A DNA stretch of 64,000 nt from Streptomyces oceani. GTDB taxonomy: Bacteria; Actinomycetota; Actinomycetes; Streptomycetales; Streptomycetaceae. A program made the translations under genes and the position numbers. Location: NCBI RefSeq assembly GCF_001751245.1, contig NZ_LJGU01000130.1:27953-91952 (forward strand). The letters are read 5' to 3'. Of this stretch, positions 18,644 through 29,572 are shown in pieces. Below the pieces are notes generated by a model. It searched no databases. It worked only from the letters and a program-made list of their open reading frames with translations, and was not told the DNA's origin. The first letter of the stretch is position 1. Each line of letters opens with the position of its first letter.

Positions 18644-18681
18644 CAGCCGAGCACCCGCGCCGCGTCGCCACGGGGCAGCCG

Positions 18682-21036
18682 TCACTGGGCCCGTTCGCGC
18701 ACCACCTTCGCGATGTCCAGGCGCTGCACCACGCGTGCCATCGGGATCTGGGACAGCAGCGAGGCGGCGATCACGGCCAGCGTGGCGGACAGGAGCGTCC
18801 AGAAGCCGAGGCTCAACTCCATGGAGAACATGTCGCTGTTGAAGGACTGCAGCGCCTGCCACGCGCCGAAGGTGCCGGCCGCCAGTCCCAATGGGACCGC
18901 GAGCAGCGTCGCCGTGAGGTTCTCGACCGCCAGGATTCCCGCGACTCTGCGCAACGACACACCCGCGGCCCGCAGGGTGGCCAACTCCGAGGTGCGTTCG
19001 GCGACGTTGACGGTCATCGTGACGTAGATGACCGTCAGGGCCATCACCCCTCCGAGGATCAGCATCACCCCGATGAAGATCCAGAACAGGCTGAGGAACT
19101 GGTCCAACTGACGTTGCAACGCCTGCTCGTCGGTGTACGCGACGACGCCGTCGAGGCTGGTGGCGGTGGTACGCACCTCCTGGCGCTGGTCGCCGTCCAG
19201 GCCGTCCGCGAAGCGCAGTTGATAGGCGTTTCCCGCCACCCCGGTGATCTTCCGTACCGTGTCGTGGGTGCCGTACAGCGAGGTGCCGAGCGGCTCGTCC
19301 ACCAGCCCCGCGAGGCGTACCCGCTGCTGCCCCTCGGACGAGTGCACGATGATGGTGTCACCCACGGCCACCTGCAACCGGTCAGCGAGGGCCTTGCCCG
19401 CCAGCACGCCCCGCGCCGGCAGGTTCTTGTCGCCGCCGCCGTCGCCGCGGAATCCGTGCATGCTCGTACCGCTACGGAAACCGGTGACGGAGGTGCTGTA
19501 GGAGTGGCTGCCCGCCGAGACGGTGGTGGGCACCGTGGTGACCCGCTCGACCTCGGTGACGCCCCGCACATCCGCCAGGTCCTTCTTCAGATCGGGCGCC
19601 TTCGGGCCCACGTTGACCGTGGCGTCCTGCCTCTGCACGTCATCGAACTGGACGTTCATCATCGACCGCATGCTGGTGATCATGCCGGCGGACACGAGGA
19701 TGAGGACCAGGGCCAGGAAGGTGCCGGTCATGGTGGCCAGTGTCCGCCGCTTGCTGCGGGTCAACTCCCGCAGCGCCAGGCGTGCGATGACGGGAATCTT
19801 GCGGGTCCTCGCCAGCGCACGACTCCACGGCCCCGGCGGCCGTAGCGTGCCCACGTCCCCACGCATCGCCTCCGCGGGCGCTGCCCGGGAGGCGGAGAGA
19901 GCGGGAGCGAGGCCCCCCACCAGCCCCACGACCAGCCCGAAGAGCAGGCCGATCACGATGACCATGGGACGCTGCTCCACGACGGTGTCCGGAATCCCCA
20001 GGGCCGAGGTATAGGCCCGGGTCACACCGGAGGTGGCGACCGTGCCCAGCACCACGCCCAGCACGGCGCCCAACGTGCCGGCGATGAGGCCGTGCCCGAG
20101 GTAGTGACGTACGACGACGCCGCGCGAGGCACCCGAAGCGAGGAAAGTCGCGATCACCTTGCGCTCCGAGAGCACGAGCCGGGTGATCAGAACGTACGCC
20201 GCGATGGCCGCCGCCGACAGGAAGAGGGCGGGGAAGCCGACGGCGAGTTGTTCGAGACCCTTGAGATCCTGACGCAGTGTGGCGTCGGACGGATGGTCCT
20301 CGCGCGCCATGATGTCGACGGCTCCGGCCGCCCGCATCCGGTCGGCGACCCCATCCTCCGCGCCGGCGTCCCGGGCCTGGTCGGTGAGGTGCACCAGGGT
20401 CTGGGTGGGGGCGTTCGGGCCGGCCAGTGCCTGGGCGGTCTTCTCCGGGGCGAACACGACGGCGAAGGAGTGCGGATCGGCCAGTACCTCCTGCCGGTTG
20501 CGTGCGGGCCAGAGGTACTCGGGGGAGTCCGCGACGCCGCGGATGGTGAGGGTACGCCAGTCGGCACCGTCGAACCCCCTCAGCTGGTCCCCGGGGGAGA
20601 GCCCGAAGGTGTCGGCGGCGTGCTGCTCCACGACGACGCCGTTCGGAGAGTCGGCGTCAAGCCCCTTTCCGGAGGTCACATCGATCTGGTTGACGGCGGG
20701 TTGTCCGTCGCCGGGCATTCCCGTGACCCGACCGAGAAGCTTGTTGTCGTCGATGCGCAGCGGGACTTGGGCCTCCGTGCGGGTGGTGACGCCGTCGACC
20801 CCTTCAGCCGTGCGGGCCGCCTCGGCGGTCTTCTCCGGAGCTTCGCCGGTGACCGTCAGATCGGCGAAGTTCAGCCGCTCGTAGGTGCTGCCGTACGACG
20901 CTGAGAGGTTGCGGTAGGCGTCATAACTGGCCACGAAGAGCATCACGCCGACGAGCACGGTGACCGCGATCGCGGCGAACTGCGGCAGCCTTCGACGCAG
21001 GTCGCGACGGGTCTTGGTGAGAAGGATGCGAGACAC
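18682..21036 (-). CDS. FtsX/MacB-type ABC transporter permease
   Basis: 784 residues. One membrane segment lies near the N terminus ([17 protein letters not shown]), followed by a large extracytoplasmic region. Two FtsX-type blocks of membrane segments follow, around residues 255-375 and 660-780, with a further segment near 430. This is the two-FtsX-domain layout of permeases that act mechanically on envelope or exported substrates rather than forming a classical pore. The GTG start at 21036 follows GGTGAG and lies 6 bp after the ATPase stop, so the two are co-transcribed and should form one transporter. The substrate is unknown. The adjacency to the red cluster is suggestive only. Confidence 0.85.
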   Translation of the reverse strand: MSRILLTKTRRDLRRRLPQFAAIAVTVLVGVMLFVASYDAYRNLSASYGSTYERLNFADLTVTGEAPEKTAEAARTAEGVDGVTTRTEAQVPLRIDDNKLLGRVTGMPGDGQPAVNQIDVTSGKGLDADSPNGVVVEQHAADTFGLSPGDQLRGFDGADWRTLTIRGVADSPEYLWPARNRQEVLADPHSFAVVFAPEKTAQALAGPNAPTQTLVHLTDQARDAGAEDGVADRMRAAGAVDIMAREDHPSDATLRQDLKGLEQLAVGFPALFLSAAAIAAYVLITRLVLSERKVIATFLASGASRGVVVRHYLGHGLIAGTLGAVLGVVLGTVATSGVTRAYTSALGIPDTVVEQRPMVIVIGLLFGLVVGLVGGLAPALSASRAAPAEAMRGDVGTLRPPGPWSRALARTRKIPVIARLALRELTRSKRRTLATMTGTFLALVLILVSAGMITSMRSMMNVQFDDVQRQDATVNVGPKAPDLKKDLADVRGVTEVERVTTVPTTVSAGSHSYSTSVTGFRSGTSMHGFRGDGGGDKNLPARGVLAGKALADRLQVAVGDTIIVHSSEGQQRVRLAGLVDEPLGTSLYGTHDTVRKITGVAGNAYQLRFADGLDGDQRQEVRTTATSLDGVVAYTDEQALQRQLDQFLSLFWIFIGVMLILGGVMALTVIYVTMTVNVAERTSELATLRAAGVSLRRVAGILAVENLTATLLAVPLGLAAGTFGAWQALQSFNSDMFSMELSLGFWTLLSATLAVIAASLLSQIPMARVVQRLDIAKVVRERAQ

Positions 21037-21042
21037 TGGGGC

Positions 21043-21768
21043 TCACCAGCTCACGGAGACGGCGTCGGCCTGCGTCGCGTTCTGCACCACGGACTCCACG
21101 CTTCCGTCTCGCATGGTGACCACCCGGTGGGCCATCGAGGCGATCGAGGCGTTGTGCGTGACCATCAGCACGCCGCGGCCCTGCTCGTTGGTGTCCTGGA
21201 GCAGCTTCAGCACCGACTGGCCCGTCGTCTGGTCCAGGGCGCCGGTCGGTTCGTCGGCGAGCAGCAGATCCGGGTCGCTGGCCAACGAGCGGGCAAGCGA
21301 GACCCGTTGCTGCTGGCCGCCGGAGAGCTGGGCCGGGAAGTGGTCCATGCGTTCCGTCAGACCCACGGCGTCCAACAGTTCGGGCACCCGCCGGCGCTCG
21401 CCGCGTCCAGTGAGCTCGACCATCACCTCGACGTTCTCCCGGGCCGTCAGTGTCGGCACCAGGTTGAAGAACTGGAAGACGAAGCCCACCCGGTCGCGCC
21501 GGAAGGCCACCAGGTCCTTCGGCGACCGTCCGGTCAGGTCCGTACCCGCGACCCGGATGTCCCCGCCGTCGGCGGCCTCGATGCCGCCGATCACGTTCAG
21601 CAGGGTCGTCTTGCCGGAGCCGCTGGGTCCCAACACCACGACCATCTCACCCGGTTCGACGTCCAGGTCCACATCCTGGAGGGCCGCGACGGTGGTCTCC
21701 CCCGCGCCGTAGGTCTTGGTGGCACCACGCAGCCGAACGCCTCCACGCGGTGCCGTCGTCTCAGTCAT
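21043..21768 (-). CDS. ABC transporter ATP-binding protein (MacB/LolD family)
   Basis: 241 residues with Walker [11 protein letters not shown], signature [15 protein letters not shown], Walker [13 protein letters not shown] and the H-loop in VTHNAS. This is the ATPase type that pairs with FtsX-like permeases, here the next gene. I chose the ATG at 21768 because AGGAGG stands 6 bp before it; a longer frame upstream adds a non-conserved N terminus. tetR lies 74 bp upstream on the same strand, so tetR-ATPase-permease probably form an autoregulated operon. Confidence 0.9.
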   Translation of the reverse strand: MTETTAPRGGVRLRGATKTYGAGETTVAALQDVDLDVEPGEMVVVLGPSGSGKTTLLNVIGGIEAADGGDIRVAGTDLTGRSPKDLVAFRRDRVGFVFQFFNLVPTLTARENVEVMVELTGRGERRRVPELLDAVGLTERMDHFPAQLSGGQQQRVSLARSLASDPDLLLADEPTGALDQTTGQSVLKLLQDTNEQGRGVLMVTHNASIASMAHRVVTMRDGSVESVVQNATQADAVSVSW

Positions 21769-21842
21769 GAGGTCCCTCCTCGGGATATCCAAACGAGCGC
21801 ACTGTCTTACGATGCTGTCGTCGGTTCGGTCACGGGCGATGG

Positions 21843-22436
21843 TCAACCGTCAGCCGCTTCAGCGACTGGCCGGCTGTCCAGTCCGACCAACCGCTCGAGC
21901 GGGTCGGTCAGTGGCGCGGTCCGCAGTTGGGGATCAAGCAGGCAGTGCAGCACCAGCCCGTCCAGGGCGGCACCCAGGACCGTCGCGGTGGCTTCCGGAT
22001 CGGGCGCGCCCTGGGCTTCCAGCCACCCAGCCGTCATCGCACGCCACTCCCTCATCAGCTCGGAGAGCTGCTCCCGCAGTTTCTCGATACGTGTCGCGGC
22101 CAGGAGCGTCTCGCTCAGCAGCACGGCTATCGGGTCGTCGGAGGAGTAGGACCCCACCGTGTGCAGCACTTCCTCCAGGCCCGCGGGGCCCTCTTGCTGC
22201 TGGAGCGCGTCCAGTGCCTTGCCCAGCTCCCGCCGGGTGGCGTCGAGGGACGCCTCGACGAGCAGGTCGGTGACGGTGTCGAAGTGATAGTGCACCACCC
22301 CGGGGCGTACGCCGGCGCGCTCCGCCATCTTCCGGGTGGTCACCGCCCCCCAGCCCTCCTCCACGATGAGCTGCACCGCGGCGTCGAGCAGGCGGTCACG
22401 CGTCTGCTGGCCGCGCGTCGCGGAATCCATAGCCAT
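21843..22436 (-). CDS. TetR-family transcriptional regulator
   Basis: 197 residues. The N-terminal helix-turn-helix is clear (TTRKMAERAGVRPGVVHYHF, about residues 38-57) and is followed by a variable ligand domain. It is the first gene of the tetR-ABC operon and most likely represses it in response to a transported or toxic compound. The ATG at 22436 has AGAGGA 7 bp upstream; a second ATG lies two codons later. Upstream, TTGGAC and GTCCAA (22462-22467 and 22486-22491) form a spaced inverted repeat that could be its operator; this is an inference. Confidence 0.88.
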   Translation of the reverse strand: MAMDSATRGQQTRDRLLDAAVQLIVEEGWGAVTTRKMAERAGVRPGVVHYHFDTVTDLLVEASLDATRRELGKALDALQQQEGPAGLEEVLHTVGSYSSDDPIAVLLSETLLAATRIEKLREQLSELMREWRAMTAGWLEAQGAPDPEATATVLGAALDGLVLHCLLDPQLRTAPLTDPLERLVGLDSRPVAEAADG

Positions 22437-22775
22437 GGCTCTGTCCTCTGTGAACGATCAACTTGGACTATCGCCCAGGTCACTCGTCCAAAAACTACCA
22501 CGCGACGTACCGCACGTCACAGGGCGCACAGTGGACGAAACCGCGGAGGGCCCCGTGCCGCCGAGGGGTCAGCGCCTCGTCAGTCCCCGGTCAGAGGGAC
22601 CGGACAGACTGCGACGCGAAGGGCCGGCGTGAGGGGAACGTGCCAGGTACCGGGAAACGCCAGTCAGGCGCCACCGCCGTGCTGGTCGAAGTCGCCGCCG
22701 GCAGGCGGCGAAGGACACCACCGCGCGGTGGCTTCGCCCGCACCACCGTCCCCTCGACAACCTGAGGAGATGGGC
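22437..22775. other. gene-free divergent region tetR / plsC-like
   Basis: 339 bp between divergent genes. It contains the spaced TTGGAC/GTCCAA inverted repeat near the tetR side and a small hairpin (CGCCGCC, GGCA loop, GGCGGCG at 22693-22710) near the acyltransferase. Short frames here lack Streptomyces-like codon use. Confidence 0.6.
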
Positions 22776-23660
22776 GTGCCACACCCTGAGATACCTCTCA
22801 GAGACGGGCAGTCTCTGGCGTCACAGATCGTGCAGGACGTCTTCGCGAGCGTGGTCGACCTCTACGCCCGCCTCTCCGCCGAAGACACGGCCGTAGACGA
22901 GTTCGGCTTCGATCCGGAACTGGTCGACGACACGCTGATGCCCGCACTACGTCCGCTGTACCGGAAGTACTTCCGGGTCGAGGTCGAGGGGCTGGAGCAC
23001 GTGCCGTCCGAGGGCTCCGGGCTGGTGGTTGCCAACCACTCGGGCACCCTCCCGATGGACGCGCTCATGCTGCAGCTCTGTCTGCACGATGACCACGCCG
23101 CACACCGCAACCTCCGGATGCTCGCCGCCGACCTCGCCTTCTCCGTGCCCATGATCCGCGACCTGGCCCGCAAGCTGGGCCACGTCCGCGCCTGCCCGGA
23201 GAACGCCGAACGCCTGCTGCGGGAGGGCGCCCTCGTCGGGGTGATGCCGGAGGGGTACGGCGGCCTCGGCAAACCCTTCGACGAGCGCTACCGGCTGCGG
23301 CGATTCGGGCGCGGCGGCTTCGCCAGCCTGGCGCTACGCACCGGCCGGCCCATGGTGCCGTGCTCGATCGTGGGAGCGGAGGAGATCTATCCCATGATCG
23401 GCGAATCCCCCACCCTCGCTCGCATGCTCAAGCTGCCCTACTTCCCCATCACTCCCACCTTTCCGCTGCTCGGTGTCCTCGGGTTGATGCCGCTCCCGAC
23501 GAGATGGAAGATCCGGTTCGATCCGCCCGTGCGCACCGACGGCTTCGCACCGGGCGCCGCTGAGGACCCGAAGGTGGTGGAGAAGCTCGCGGGCGAGGTG
23601 AAGGACACCATCCAGCACCGGCTCAGCGGGATGGTGCGGGAACGCGACTCGCTTTTCTGA
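22776..23660 (+). CDS. PlsC-like lysophospholipid acyltransferase
   Basis: About 294 residues. The acyltransferase block is present: VVANHSGTLPMDALM provides the His and Asp of the active site, though with wider spacing than the usual HX4D. VMPEGYGGLGKPF and the RTGRPMVPCSIVGAEE segment follow. These enzymes transfer acyl chains to lysophosphatidate or related acceptors at the inner membrane. GTG 22776 is preferred because GAGGAG is 6 bp upstream; the ATG at 22770 abuts that element and is the alternative. It is probably monocistronic. Whether it serves general lipid synthesis or storage lipid is not visible. Confidence 0.8.
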   Translation: MPHPEIPLRDGQSLASQIVQDVFASVVDLYARLSAEDTAVDEFGFDPELVDDTLMPALRPLYRKYFRVEVEGLEHVPSEGSGLVVANHSGTLPMDALMLQLCLHDDHAAHRNLRMLAADLAFSVPMIRDLARKLGHVRACPENAERLLREGALVGVMPEGYGGLGKPFDERYRLRRFGRGGFASLALRTGRPMVPCSIVGAEEIYPMIGESPTLARMLKLPYFPITPTFPLLGVLGLMPLPTRWKIRFDPPVRTDGFAPGAAEDPKVVEKLAGEVKDTIQHRLSGMVRERDSLF

Positions 23661-23777
23661 GCCGGCGCCGGCACATGCCGGTCACGGCGGCGCTGGTAGG
23701 CGCGACCGCCTTCCCAACGACTGCCCGCTGAACCGGGGCTGGTGTCCGGACCGGTTTCCCACATCCTCGCCACGTCC

Positions 23778-23809
23778 TCGTACGGTGCGCGGAACCGTCG
23801 TACGGTGCG
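23778..23809. repeat. 12-bp direct repeat, 20-bp period
   Basis: TCGTACGGTGCG occurs twice with a 20-bp period, about 190 bp before the response regulator. The pair is enclosed by CCTCGT and ACGAGG. It could be a regulator-binding array, but nothing ties it to a specific protein. Confidence 0.5.
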
Positions 23810-23938
23810 GAGACGACGAGGTGGCGCGAGCCTGCACGATCCGGCGCGCGGGCGTCCCGGAGCAGCGCGGGCCCGAAGGGTGCTGTCGGTAAGCCCGCCG
23901 GGTAGCGGCACGCGTGACGCACAGACGGTAGATTCCTG

Positions 23939-23988
23939 GTGTCCGGCGGTCAGGCGCGGGCCTCGTCCCGTTCCCGACCGCCGGACAC
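23939..23988 (+). promoter_or_regulatory. perfect 13-bp inverted repeat in the leader of the response regulator
   Basis: GTGTCCGGCGGTC (23939-23951) and GACCGCCGGACAC (23976-23988) are exact complements with a 24-nt loop, ending 12 bp before ATG 24001. It could be an operator or an mRNA hairpin affecting translation. Confidence 0.6.
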
Positions 23989-24000
23989 GCCGTACCGTCG

Positions 24001-24684
24001 ATGAACTCGTACTCCGACTCCCACCTGGAGATTCCGTTGCGCGTTGTCCTGGCAGAAGACCTGTTTCTCCTGAGGGACGGCCTCGTGCGGATGCTGGAGG
24101 CGCACGGGTTCGAGATCGCCGCCGCGGTGGACAACGGCCCGGAACTGGCGCGGGCGCTCGAGGAGTTGCAGCCGGATGTCGCGGTCGTGGACGTGCGGCT
24201 GCCGCCGTCCTTCAGCGATGAGGGCCTGCAGTGCGCGCTGGAGGCACGCAGCAAACGTCCGGGGCTGCCCGTGCTGGTGCTGTCCCAGCACGTGGAGCAG
24301 TTGTACGCGCGCGAACTGCTCGCCGACGGGAACGGCGGGGTCGGCTACCTGCTCAAGGACCGGGTCTTCGAGGTGGAGCAGTTCATCGACGGGGTGCGGC
24401 GGGTCGCCGCCGGTGGTACGACCATGGACCCCCAGGTGATTCACCAACTGCTATCCCGCCGTGCGCAGGACCGGCCCATGGTGAACCTCACCGGCCGGGA
24501 GAAGGAGGTGATGGAGCTGATGGCACAGGGCCGCTCCAACGCGGCGATCGCACAACACCTGTTCATCACCGAGCGGGCGGTCGCGAAACACACCTCCAAC
24601 ATCTTCGGGAAGCTGCAGCTGCCCCCCTCGGACGACGACAACCGCCGGGTGCTCGCCGTCCTCGCTTATCTCGACCAGGACTGA
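24001..24684 (+). CDS. NarL/FixJ-type response regulator, orphan
   Basis: 227 residues. The receiver domain has acidic residues E19/D20, phospho-acceptor Asp64 (VVDVRLPP), Ser95 and Lys119 (YLLKD). The C-terminal LuxR helix-turn-helix spans about 165-215 (LTGREKEVMELMAQGRSNAA, AVAKHTSN). No histidine kinase gene lies nearby, so the partner is encoded elsewhere. ATG 24001 has no clear ribosome site. TTG 24037, starting LRVVLAED, has GGAG 6 bp upstream and would give the usual receiver start. GC3 is high in both, so the start is unsettled. Confidence 0.87.
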   Translation: MNSYSDSHLEIPLRVVLAEDLFLLRDGLVRMLEAHGFEIAAAVDNGPELARALEELQPDVAVVDVRLPPSFSDEGLQCALEARSKRPGLPVLVLSQHVEQLYARELLADGNGGVGYLLKDRVFEVEQFIDGVRRVAAGGTTMDPQVIHQLLSRRAQDRPMVNLTGREKEVMELMAQGRSNAAIAQHLFITERAVAKHTSNIFGKLQLPPSDDDNRRVLAVLAYLDQD

Positions 24685-24752
24685 CCACGCACGCCGTACG
24701 GGCGTCGCGGGCGGGTCCGGCGCACCCGTGCACCAGGGCGCCGCGCGCTGGT

Positions 24753-24758
24753 TAGAGT
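24753..24758 (+). promoter_or_regulatory. -10 element (TAGAGT) of the TetR gene
   Basis: TAGAGT lies 6 bp before ATG 24765, placing the transcript start at or beside the start codon. This suggests a leaderless mRNA, which is common in Streptomyces. No clear -35 is seen. Confidence 0.45.
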
Positions 24759-24764
24759 GTCGTC

Positions 24765-25508
24765 ATGTCGACCACCACGAGCAGCGGCACGCGGCGCAGG
24801 ATGGCCGTCGAGGAGCGGCGCGAGCAGCTGATCGCCGTCGCGTTAGAGATGTTCAGCCAGCGCTCGCCGGAACGGGTCTCCATCGATGACATCGCGGTCG
24901 CGGCCGGCATCTCCCGACCTCTCGTGTACCACTACTTCCCCGGTAAGCACAGCCTGTACGAGGCCGCGGTGCGGCGCGCCGCGGACGGTCTGACGGCCCG
25001 GTTCGTCGAGCCGCACGAGGGCCCCCTGGGCGCGCGCCTCCTGCGAGTCATGCAGCGGTACTTCGACTTCGTCGCCGAGCACGGGCCCGGTTTCGCGGCG
25101 CTCTTGCGCGGCGGTGCGACGGTCGGCTCCTCCCACACGGGCGCGATGGTGGACGAGGTGCGGCAGGCCGCGTACGACCAGGTGCTCGCGCACCTCGGGG
25201 TCAGCAGCCCCGGTCCGCGGTTGGCCCTGGTGGTGCGCTCCTGGGTGGGGCTGGCCGAGACCACGGCCCTGACCTGGCAGGACGGCCGGAAGATCCCCCG
25301 CCAGGAGTTGGAACGACAGTTGGTACACGGCTTCCTGGCACTGGCGGCGGTGAGCGCGGCGTACGACGAGCAGACCGCTTCGGTGGTGCGCGACATCCTC
25401 GAACAGGAGCCGAGCGACGGCGTGTTCGAGGAGCTGCGGAAGCGGCTGAACGGGCTGTTGCCCGGCGATCCGGCACCGCCGGGCAACAGCGAGTCGGCGA
25501 CCGGATAA
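24765..25508 (+). CDS. TetR-family transcriptional regulator
   Basis: 247 residues. The helix-turn-helix is VSIDDIAVAAGISRPLVYHY at about residues 44-63, followed by a ligand-binding domain of normal length and a polar C-terminal tail. There is no ribosome site before the ATG; see the adjacent -10 element. The gene stands alone, converging on the pullulanase gene 91 bp downstream. No target gene can be named. Confidence 0.85.
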   Translation: MSTTTSSGTRRRMAVEERREQLIAVALEMFSQRSPERVSIDDIAVAAGISRPLVYHYFPGKHSLYEAAVRRAADGLTARFVEPHEGPLGARLLRVMQRYFDFVAEHGPGFAALLRGGATVGSSHTGAMVDEVRQAAYDQVLAHLGVSSPGPRLALVVRSWVGLAETTALTWQDGRKIPRQELERQLVHGFLALAAVSAAYDEQTASVVRDILEQEPSDGVFEELRKRLNGLLPGDPAPPGNSESATG

Positions 25509-25599
25509 CCGCTGTCGGTCCGGTCGGGGCTGGGCGGCGGGCCGAGCCGCGCGCCGGGTGTCCCGACGCCCGTGCCCGTACCCCCACCCGCGCCGCCGG

Positions 25600-28251
<2,652 letters not shown>

Positions 28252-28378
28252 GGAAGGCTCTCCTTCTGGCGATGTCCGGGAAGCGGCCGGGCCGCCCGGC
28301 GGGGCGGGGATCTGGACAGGCGCCGGGCGACCCGTGTCGGGGCGGGCTGGGATCGGGGGCGGGCGGCCCGGCGGTAGC

Positions 28379-28399
28379 GCCCGCCCCCGTGGGGCGGGC
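28379..28399. terminator. 9-bp perfect hairpin, possible terminator or attenuator
   Basis: GCCCGCCCC, CGT loop, GGGGCGGGC. It lies 157 bp past the lacI-type stop and 128 bp before the pulA start on the same strand, so it could end the upstream transcript or attenuate pulA. Confidence 0.45.
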
Positions 28400-28508
28400 A
28401 ACGTGCCAGGTCCGTGGGCTGGTTGAGCCGATCCGGCCGGCCGGGCGCGTGAGCCCTGTGGACAGGGACTCCGACCGGCCGGACCGGAACGCTTGAGAAC
28501 GTAACAGC

Positions 28509-28522
28509 TTGCAGAAAGTTGC
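28509..28522. promoter_or_regulatory. candidate MalR/LacI operator before pulA
   Basis: TTGCAGAAAGTTGC, one mismatch from the motif read on the - strand upstream of malE (34569-34582). A further TTGC copy follows at 28531. LacI-type MalR proteins of Streptomyces are known to bind CTTGCAG-like elements; assignment here is by resemblance. Confidence 0.6.
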
Positions 28523-28555
28523 GGAAGGAGTTGCGCGGAAATCTCCGCTCAAGCG

Positions 28556-29572
28556 CTATCTGGGCGACTGCGCCGTGGACCCGCGCACGACCAGCTCCGG
28601 CTGAAAGACGAACTCCGTCCGCGGCACCGGGCTTCCACCGGTCTCCTCCAGCAGCGCGTTCACCGCGGCGTTGGCCATGGCGCGTACGGGCTGGCGTACC
28701 GTCGTCAGCGGCGGATCGGTGAAGGCGTTCAGCTCCGAGTCGTCGTAGCCGATGACCGACAGTTCGCCGGGCACTCGCAGACCCCGCTGTCGCGCGGCCC
28801 GCACCACGCCCAGTGCCATCAGGTCGCTGCCGCACACCACGCCCGTGCACCCCTGGTCCAGCAACGGGCCCGCCGCGGCGTGGCCCCCCTCCACCGTGAA
28901 CAGGGTGTGCTGGGTGGCCCCGGTGACCACGTCACCGGTCTCCCGAAGCCCCTCCGCGAACCCCTCGGCCTTGCGCCGGGACGGCACGAACCGCTCCGGC
29001 CCCACGGCGAGTCCGATGCGTCGATGGCCCAGGTCCGTCAGGTGCCGCAGCGCCATGCGGGCCGCGGCACGGTCGTCCGGCGAGACGAACGGGGCGCTGA
29101 TGCGCTCGTTGAAACCGTTTATCAGGACGAACGGGACACCACGGCCCGCGAGTTTGTCGTATCTCCCCGGGTCGGCGGACAGGTCGGCGTGCAGCCCGGA
29201 CAGGAAGATGATCCCGGTGACTCCGCGCGCGACCAGCTGGTCCACCAGCTCGTCCTCGGTAGCGCCACCAGGCATCTGGGTGCCCAGCACCGGCGTGTAG
29301 CCGTACCCACTGAGGGCCTGCTCGATCACCTGCGCGAACGCCGGGAATATCGGGTTGGTCAGCTCCGGGATCACCAGGCCGACCAGGCCGGCACTGCGCT
29401 GCTTGAGCCGCACCGGCCGGTCGTAACCCAGGATGTCCAGTGCGGCGAGCACCCGCTGCCGAGTGGCCGCCGCCACGCCCGCCTTGCCGTTCAGCACCCG
29501 ACTGACCGTGGCCTCGCTGACCTGGGCCTGCTGGGCGATGTCGGCGAGCCGGGCGGTGGGCAGCGTGGTCAT
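28556..29572 (-). CDS. LacI-family regulator, MalR paralogue
   Basis: 338 residues. The N-terminal DNA-binding helices are LADIAQQAQVSEATVSRVLN, with the hinge before NPIFPAFAQ, followed by a periplasmic-binding-like ligand domain. It is closely similar along its whole length to the regulator at 36002-37024 (shared RSAGLVGL/RSAGLIGL, TEDEL, SAPFVSPDDRAA). The ATG overlaps the end of the alpha-glucosidase gene (ATGA), so it is probably expressed with malEFG-aglA and may give feedback on the locus. I chose ATG 29572 because the longer frame upstream has no family similarity. Confidence 0.9.
   Translation of the reverse strand: MTTLPTARLADIAQQAQVSEATVSRVLNGKAGVAAATRQRVLAALDILGYDRPVRLKQRSAGLVGLVIPELTNPIFPAFAQVIEQALSGYGYTPVLGTQMPGGATEDELVDQLVARGVTGIIFLSGLHADLSADPGRYDKLAGRGVPFVLINGFNERISAPFVSPDDRAAARMALRHLTDLGHRRIGLAVGPERFVPSRRKAEGFAEGLRETGDVVTGATQHTLFTVEGGHAAAGPLLDQGCTGVVCGSDLMALGVVRAARQRGLRVPGELSVIGYDDSELNAFTDPPLTTVRQPVRAMANAAVNALLEETGGSPVPRTEFVFQPELVVRGSTAQSPR

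Larger units (their letters stand above)
18284..18681. other. gene-free stretch between the red operon and the ABC operon
   Basis: 398 bp separating the end of redG from the convergent ABC permease. It holds a short tandem repeat and two strong hairpins described separately. I see no plausible coding region, and the short frames here lack ribosome sites. Confidence 0.7.
23661..24000. other. gene-free region before the response regulator
   Basis: 340 bp with no convincing gene. It contains direct copies of TCGTACGGTGCG (23778-23789 and 23798-23809) and a perfect 13-bp inverted repeat just before the response regulator, listed separately. A TAGATT at 23929-23934 could be a -10 element. Confidence 0.6.
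28252..28555. other. pulA upstream region
   Basis: 304 bp between the lacI-type stop and pulA. It holds a G-rich block, the hairpin at 28379-28399, a LacI-type operator candidate, and CGCTTGAG/CTCAAGCG arms (28490-28497 and 28546-28553) enclosing that operator. No gene is seen. Confidence 0.65.

Noticed and set aside
22463..22765. Short + strand frames before the acyltransferase
   Set aside because: Arg-rich, overlapping one another, and without coding-type third positions.
24001..24684. RedZ-like pathway regulator of the prodiginine cluster
   Set aside because: RedZ is an atypical receiver, whereas this protein keeps all phosphorylation residues, and it is 6 kb away beyond terminators.
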